Below are positions 59,074 through 64,000 of a stretch of 64,000 nucleotides of DNA, in pieces. Under the pieces are notes generated by a model. The model searched no databases. It was not told the DNA's origin and saw only the letters and a list, made by a program, of their open reading frames with translations. Positions within the stretch are counted from its first letter, which is position 1; every line of letters begins with the position of its first letter. Position numbers and translations under genes: made by a program. The stretch covers positions 2,663,423 through 2,727,422 of the forward strand of contig NZ_CP102279.1 of the NCBI RefSeq assembly GCF_025150245.1, given 5' to 3'. The DNA comes from Dorea formicigenerans. GTDB lineage: Bacteria > Bacillota > Clostridia > Lachnospirales > Lachnospiraceae.

Positions 59074-60138
59074 TTAATTATCTGTTTTCTGGATACAGTT
59101 ATCTACCAGCCAGTCTTTTACCAGATCTGTGAGCATTGCCTCTTTTAAAGTATCTTTTGAATATGCCTTTTCCATGGCGTCACCATCTTCGAATCCATAT
59201 GTCTTAGCATACTCTTTTAACATCTTCTTGTATGTCTTGTCATCTAATTTAATCTTCTCTTTGTCTGCAATAGCCTCAGCAATCATGGTCTGCTTCTCAG
59301 ACTCCTGAGCTGCCTCTTCCACTTTCTGCTCAAAACTCTCTACTGTATACTGGCCAGAAGATGTAATGTAAGTCTCATAATCAGTTCCCTGACTCTCTGC
59401 GTAAGATTTGTAAGAATCAATCAGAGAATTCTTCATCTCGTCAATCTTCTCCTGTTGTTTCTTAGAGTACTTCTGAACAGTTGTGTTATCTACGACTGCC
59501 TGCCATGCCTCTGATTTCAAAGTACTGTCATAGTCTTCCTGCTTCTGATCTTCCAGTGTCTTTTTAATCTCTTTCTTATATTCTTTTACAGTCTTAGAAC
59601 TTTTAGAATTATTCGCAACCCACTCGTCTGTCAGTTCCGGTACATTCTGCTCTGAGATAGAATTTACAGTAATCGTAAACTGACATGCTTTTCCTGCAAG
59701 ATCTGTTGACTGATAATCATCTGGGAATTTCCCGTCCCATACAAACGTCTCTCCCACATTATGTCCGATGATGCTGTCTTCAAATCCATCGATCATCGTT
59801 CCAGAACCCAGTTCCAGTGAATAGCTATCAGAAGAGCCTCCGTCAAATGCTTCTCCGTCAATGGTTCCTACAAATGCGATATCTACAGTATCTCCCTTCT
59901 GTGCTGCGCGGTCTGTCACTTCTGTTGTCGTTGCAGAGCTTGTAAGCTGAGACTGAATATACTGTTCTACATCGTCATCTGTCACTTTTTCCGGTTTATC
60001 TGCTGCGCTTACTTCTACGCCTTTATACTGTGTGATCTTCAGATTGTCTGTCTCTAATCCTTTACTTGCCTGACATCCTACAAGAATCATGGAAGCTGCA
60101 AGTGTTGCACAGAAAAGTGCTGCTAATCTCTTCTTCAT
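59074..60138 (-). CDS. trigger factor-like FKBP foldase lipoprotein
   Basis: 354 residues. The signal ends in lipobox LVGC (Cys22). An FKBP domain (about 80-165; GDTVDIAFVGTIDGEAFDGG, then GSGTMIDGFEDSIIGHNVGE) is followed by a helical trigger factor C-terminal-like region. It probably helps secreted proteins fold outside the membrane. Single gene with its own terminator. Confidence 0.85.
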   Translation of the reverse strand: MKKRLAALFCATLAASMILVGCQASKGLETDNLKITQYKGVEVSAADKPEKVTDDDVEQYIQSQLTSSATTTEVTDRAAQKGDTVDIAFVGTIDGEAFDGGSSDSYSLELGSGTMIDGFEDSIIGHNVGETFVWDGKFPDDYQSTDLAGKACQFTITVNSISEQNVPELTDEWVANNSKSSKTVKEYKKEIKKTLEDQKQEDYDSTLKSEAWQAVVDNTTVQKYSKKQQEKIDEMKNSLIDSYKSYAESQGTDYETYITSSGQYTVESFEQKVEEAAQESEKQTMIAEAIADKEKIKLDDKTYKKMLKEYAKTYGFEDGDAMEKAYSKDTLKEAMLTDLVKDWLVDNCIQKTDN

Positions 60139-60362
60139 CTTCTTACCCCTTTAAAACTTCGTTTTATAATTTAAAATTACTTTTCACGCTCGGAAAAACG
60201 CTACTTCTAGTTATAACACATTTCCCAAATGTTGCAAATACTTTTCACATATATTTCATAATTGCACGCGCAGTAACTGACGTTTTTTCTTGCACTTCCA
60301 GTTAAAGAATGATACAATGTGATTTGTGTAAATGACATTAGATAAATATAGGAGGGTTACTC

Positions 60363-60809
60363 GTGAGTACATTATCGATTGTTTTACTGGTAATTTTAGT
60401 CGTACTGATAATCGCTTGTGTTGTGCTGTATTTCCTGGGTAAGAAAGCTGAAAAAAAACAGGCTGAACAGCAGGAGCAGTTAGATGCTGTTGCACAGACA
60501 GTATCTATGCTGATCATCGATAAGGGCAAGATGAAGTTAAAAGATTCTGGTCTTCCACAGATTGTCATCGACAATACTCCAAAGTATCTCCGCCGTTCTA
60601 AAGTTCCGGTTGTCAAGGCGAAAGTCGGACCGAGAATTATGACACTGATGTGTGATGCTCAGATTTATCCGCTCATTCCTGTTAAAAAAGAAGTAAAAGC
60701 AACAGTAAGCGGTATCTACATTACCGGCGTTAAGGGCGTGCGTGGTGCACTGGAGACACCAGAGAAGAAAAAAGGATTTTTTGCCAGATTTAAAAAAGAT
60801 AAAAAATAA
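60363..60809 (+). CDS. conserved small membrane protein
   Basis: 148 residues, GTG start after AGGAGG. One N-terminal helix (LSIVLLVILVVLIIACVVLY), a short coiled coil (KKAEKKQAEQQEQLDA), then a mixed region (QTVSMLIIDKGKMKLKDS, VVKAKVGPRIMTLMCDA) ending in a Lys-rich tail. Not assigned to a named family by me; looks like a conserved single-pass protein with a cytoplasmic domain. Confidence 0.7.
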   Translation: MSTLSIVLLVILVVLIIACVVLYFLGKKAEKKQAEQQEQLDAVAQTVSMLIIDKGKMKLKDSGLPQIVIDNTPKYLRRSKVPVVKAKVGPRIMTLMCDAQIYPLIPVKKEVKATVSGIYITGVKGVRGALETPEKKKGFFARFKKDKK

Positions 60810-60830
60810 AGCATAAAAAATAAAATCCAA

Positions 60831-60862
60831 AAAAAGAGGCTGTTTTTCACAGCCCCTTTTTT
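60831..60862. terminator. bidirectional terminator
   Basis: GGCTGT / ACAGCC flanked by A-run and T-run (AAAAAGA..., ...CTTTTTT) between convergent genes. Confidence 0.85.
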
Positions 60863-60883
60863 ATACTCATTTTTTTATCCTTC

Positions 60884-61339
60884 TTATTCATTCGCTTCTA
60901 TCAGAATGCGGATATCGCAGTCTGCGGCCTTGTCTCCATTAATATCCAGAGAATATCTGACCTGAAGTTCGATGCGCTCCTCTTCAATCTGTATATCCAT
61001 ACCTTTCGTATATGTGCCAAGAAGCAGATCTCCGTATGGAGTCTGATATGGAGTCACATTAATCTTATCGGTCTCAAATACCATATGCGAATTAGTAATT
61101 CCGCTTTTTGTAATATCTAAAAGCTTTCCTTCATCAATTTTGATCCGATTCTTGATCGTCCCCGGAATTCCCTCTACGACCTCATCATAAACTATGTAAT
61201 GTTTCCCATTTTTCAGATAATAGGTGGCAGGAGTTGTCACCTCTATGGAGTTGGCCTCATTACTGTTCTCCTCCTGCACCATCATCACGCTGTCATCATA
61301 ATGAAGTCCGGATATTGTAACTAATACATTTTTCGTCAT
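60884..61339 (-). CDS. DUF1934 protein (YwiB-like)
   Basis: 151 residues with a calycin-like beta pattern (VTTPATYYLKNGKHYIVYDE, RIKIDEGKLLDITKSG, YGDLLLGTYT) as in DUF1934/YwiB. Intracellular and of unknown function. It lies next to pfkA and dnaE, a common order in Lachnospiraceae. Confidence 0.85.
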   Translation of the reverse strand: MTKNVLVTISGLHYDDSVMMVQEENSNEANSIEVTTPATYYLKNGKHYIVYDEVVEGIPGTIKNRIKIDEGKLLDITKSGITNSHMVFETDKINVTPYQTPYGDLLLGTYTKGMDIQIEEERIELQVRYSLDINGDKAADCDIRILIEANE

Positions 61340-61402
61340 AAATCTTTACCTTTCCTCATTCTCGAAGTCCGGCGGACATCATCACTTCTATTCCTGCCGG
61401 CT

Positions 61403-62380
61403 TTACAGAGAAAGCTTCTTGGAAATCTCGTACTGATATGCAGGGATTCCTTTCTGCATTCCAAGTGCTTCCTCAATATCAAAATCTACATATTCACCGT
61501 GTCTGTAACCTACGATACGGTTTGTCTTTCCTTCTAATAGAAGATCTACTGCCATGGATCCCATGATAGATGCATATACACGGTCTTTACATGTCGGGCT
61601 TCCACCACGCTGCATATGTCCAAGGATAGTTGCTCTTGTCTCCATGCCTGTTCTTTCTTCGATTGTCTTTGCAAGATTCACAGAATCACCAACACCTTCT
61701 GCATTGATGATAATGTAGTTCTTCTTACCTCTTTTTTTAGACTCTTTTATATCATCGATAATATCATCAATATCATATCCTTCTTCCTCAGGAAGGAGAA
61801 TACGTTCAGCTCCATTTGCAATACCGCACCACAGAGCCAGGTATCCGGCATCACGTCCCATAACTTCAATAATAGAACATCTGCTGTGTGAAGTAGAAGT
61901 ATCACGGACTTTATCAATTGCCTCCATAGCTGTATTTACCGCTGTGTCAAATCCGATCGTATACTCTGTACAATCGATATCAAGGTCGATGGTTCCCGGA
62001 ACTCCGATCGTATTCACTCCAAGATATGCAAGCTTCTGTGCTCCACGGAAAGATCCGTCTCCTCCAATTACTACCAGACCATCAATTCCATACTTTTTAC
62101 AGATAGCTGCTGCTTTCTGCTGACCTTCTTCTGTAATCATCTCTTTACAACGGGCCGTCTGAAGAATTGTACCTCCACGCTGAATAATGTCTGATACATC
62201 TCCTGCGTCCAGATCGATGATTTCCTCATTGAGAAGTCCCTTATAACCTTTTCTGATGCCTCGTACTTTCACACCTTTTCCAAGTGCAGTTCTGACAACA
62301 GCACGAATTGCCGCGTTCATTCCCGGAGCATCTCCTCCACTTGTCAATACACCTATTGTACGAATGATTCTTTCTGCCAT
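61403..62380 (-). CDS. pfkA: 6-phosphofructokinase
   Basis: 325 residues: GGDAPGMNAAIRA, VVIGGDGSFRGA (ATP-type Gly), PGTIDLDIDC with the catalytic Asp, MGRDAGYLALW and HMQRGGSPTCKDR. It phosphorylates fructose-6-phosphate in glycolysis. The usual TIDND box reads TIDLD here. The start follows GGAGGAGAAG. Confidence 0.92.
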   Translation of the reverse strand: MAERIIRTIGVLTSGGDAPGMNAAIRAVVRTALGKGVKVRGIRKGYKGLLNEEIIDLDAGDVSDIIQRGGTILQTARCKEMITEEGQQKAAAICKKYGIDGLVVIGGDGSFRGAQKLAYLGVNTIGVPGTIDLDIDCTEYTIGFDTAVNTAMEAIDKVRDTSTSHSRCSIIEVMGRDAGYLALWCGIANGAERILLPEEEGYDIDDIIDDIKESKKRGKKNYIIINAEGVGDSVNLAKTIEERTGMETRATILGHMQRGGSPTCKDRVYASIMGSMAVDLLLEGKTNRIVGYRHGEYVDFDIEEALGMQKGIPAYQYEISKKLSL

Positions 62381-62484
62381 GATTCTTCTCCTCCATCGTA
62401 GAGTTGCTTTTCACTTCTTTGATCAGCAACATATTTATTTCGTTATTTATTTAACCCTTCACGCTACATTGTATATGAATTGCC

Positions 62485-64000
62485 TTAGCTTTTCAATGGT
62501 TTTTCCACCACTTTTACGCAAGATTCACCAAAATAATTCATAAGCCTGCTTAGCAATCCAGGTTCTATATTCACATTTCGGTTAGATGGAAGGCGTTTTA
62601 CCGCCCGCTCTGCCTTACAATATACTATAACTTCATCATTTCCATCAGAAGATGCAAGCATATCATATAGCATCTTCTCTCCCTGAAGAAATGTTTCTTT
62701 ATCCGGATACTGGATCCAGAGTTCCTGTTTCTTCTGTCCAAATGGAATAACTTTCTCACAGATCAGTTTGCTGGAGGCTTCATCCTCTTCTGACACCCGT
62801 CCCTTAACAAAGACAACATTTTCCTCTTCCAGATATTGATGATAGCGCTCATAATCTCTTGGGAATACAACGACTTCTACTGATCCCATAATATCTTCGA
62901 TCGTCAGGAAACACATGGTCTTATTATTCTTCGTGTATTTGATTGTCTTGCTCGCAATGATTCCACCAATGATCTCTGCTGCGCCATCACTGACTCTTGA
63001 AAATCCCAATTCCTCATCAAACTGGAAATCCTGTGTCGTTTTGGAAATGCCTTTTCTCCACTGCTCCTCGTACTCTTCCATCGGATGTCCGCTTAAGTAG
63101 ATTCCAAGCACTTCTTTTTCGAAAGCAAGTTTCGTAGACTTCTCGTATTCACCTACATTTGGCAGCGGAATATCGAACTCGGATTTCTGTTCTTCTCCTA
63201 CAATATCAAAAAGAGTCATCTGACCTGTCATGGAATTTTTCTTCTCCCGGTTCACCTGGTCGAGAATCTGTACATAGATGACCATGAATTGCTTTCTTGT
63301 TCCTCCAAGTTCGTCAAATGCACCGGATTTGATAAAGTTCTCAATCGTTCTCTTATTGATATCTTTTCCTGACATCCGCTCAATGAAATCTTTCAGATTC
63401 TTAAACTCTCCGTTTGCTTTCCGCTCTGCAACAATTTCTTTGATGACTGGTCTGCCGATGCTCTTGATCGCTGCCAGTCCGTACCGGATACTTCCATTAT
63501 CTACAGAAAAGCTGCTGTAACCATGGTTAATGTCCGGCGGCAGAATCTTGATTCCCATCTGGCGGCAACTGTAAATGTACTCGGCTACCTTTCCTGGATT
63601 ATCAATGACTGAGGTCATAAGAGCTGCCATATACTCTACTGGATAATAATATTTGAGCCATGCTGTCTGGTAAGAAACGACCGCATATGCTGCCGCATGG
63701 GATTTGTTAAACGCATACTTGGCAAAATCTGTCATTTCATCATAAATCTTATTGGCAGTCTTCTCGTCAATACCATTTGCAATACAGCCTGGTACACCTT
63801 CCTCTGGATTTCCGTACACAAAATTCTGGCGTTCCTTTGCCATGACATCGGCTTTCTTCTTAGACATAGCGCGGCGCACAAGGTCGCTTCGTCCAAGTGT
63901 ATATCCTGCCAGATCACGCACAATCTGCATAACCTGCTCCTGATAGACGATACAGCCATAAGTTGGCGACAGGATCGGCTCTAGCTGTGGGCAGTCATAG
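62485..64000 (-). CDS. dnaE: DNA polymerase III alpha subunit, C-terminal part (cut by window edge)
   Basis: About 504 residues seen; the frame continues past 64000 upstream. LEPILSPTYGCIVYQEQVMQ and AGYTLGRSDLVRRAMSKKK are DnaE palm/fingers motifs, followed by helix-hairpin-helix motifs (FKNLKDFIERMSGKD) and an OB-fold (MCFLTIEDIMGSVEVVVFP). It belongs to the DnaE family by this layout. Lies 104 bp before pfkA. Confidence 0.93.
   Translation of the reverse strand, partial: YDCPQLEPILSPTYGCIVYQEQVMQIVRDLAGYTLGRSDLVRRAMSKKKADVMAKERQNFVYGNPEEGVPGCIANGIDEKTANKIYDEMTDFAKYAFNKSHAAAYAVVSYQTAWLKYYYPVEYMAALMTSVIDNPGKVAEYIYSCRQMGIKILPPDINHGYSSFSVDNGSIRYGLAAIKSIGRPVIKEIVAERKANGEFKNLKDFIERMSGKDINKRTIENFIKSGAFDELGGTRKQFMVIYVQILDQVNREKKNSMTGQMTLFDIVGEEQKSEFDIPLPNVGEYEKSTKLAFEKEVLGIYLSGHPMEEYEEQWRKGISKTTQDFQFDEELGFSRVSDGAAEIIGGIIASKTIKYTKNNKTMCFLTIEDIMGSVEVVVFPRDYERYHQYLEEENVVFVKGRVSEEDEASSKLICEKVIPFGQKKQELWIQYPDKETFLQGEKMLYDMLASSDGNDEVIVYCKAERAVKRLPSNRNVNIEPGLLSRLMNYFGESCVKVVEKPLKS

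Noticed and set aside
1-64000. CRISPR arrays, tRNA and rRNA genes
   Set aside because: No regularly spaced direct repeats with spacers, and no tRNA or rRNA signatures were seen on either strand by eye.

Overview
The window looks like a piece of a Lachnospiraceae-type genome (spore-forming, low-GC Firmicute, order Eubacteriales). Support for this: a spoIIID gene, a pfkA gene next to dnaE, a DUF1934 gene, an EFR1-type flavodoxin/ferredoxin protein, a TlpA / CxxC small protein / NapH-like redox operon, and AGGAGG-type ribosome binding sites almost everywhere. I saw no tRNA, rRNA or CRISPR array. The species cannot be named from sequence reading alone.

Positions 1 to about 30,299 are the right-hand part of an integrative (conjugative-type) element inserted at the 3' end of guaA. 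The integrase and a DUF3173 excisionase-like gene lie at its right end and read toward guaA. The left end and the mating genes are not in the window. From left to right the element carries: an ABC permease with a two-component system (partial); a second NAD-dependent DNA ligase behind an attenuator-like leader; a NADAR protein; an LPD11-type protein and an AAA/DUF4143 ATPase; a HicAB module; a serine resolvase; three receiver-less winged-helix proteins; a PadR-controlled MATE pump; a Tn916 Orf7/Orf8-like sigma pair; a ParM/ParR-like partition cassette with nearby 11-bp direct repeats; a secreted protein with an ECF sigma/anti-sigma pair; and a long minus-strand operon (27,333 to 19,289) encoding an uncharacterised protein, a YqaJ exonuclease, a RecD2 helicase, a putative single-strand annealing protein, a CHC2 primase-like protein, sortase B and a small protein. 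That operon looks like a complete DNA-processing module for the element.

Positions 30,300 to 64,000 are chromosome. guaA and a MATE pump are followed by a degenerate HPr-like protein and spoIIID. Next comes an ECF transporter operon with two nucleoside hydrolase paralogs (one with a ruined active site) and an EFR1 protein, divergent from a MarR regulator with two palindromic candidate operators. An Opp/Dpp-type peptide importer follows, with an M18 aminopeptidase, a MalY/PatB-like C-S lyase and a LysR regulator; its two ATPase genes are split by a -1 frameshift at a run of seven A. mntP sits behind a yybP-ykoY (manganese) riboswitch. Then come the redox operon, an orphan proB, and an IS607-family element (TnpA+TnpB) that has split the ribosome binding site of a LysR gene from its start codon. 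The window ends with a stand-alone RRE (PqqD-like) protein plus OPT transporter, a foldase lipoprotein, a small membrane protein, DUF1934, pfkA and the 3' part of dnaE.

The most unusual items are the IS607 insertion with a reconstructable empty site, the oppD/oppF frameshift fusion, the dead nucleoside hydrolase paralog inside an ECF operon, a 73-bp copy of the spoIIID leader placed behind mntP, two related attenuator-like leaders inside the element, and a chain of hairpins in front of the excisionase/integrase genes.
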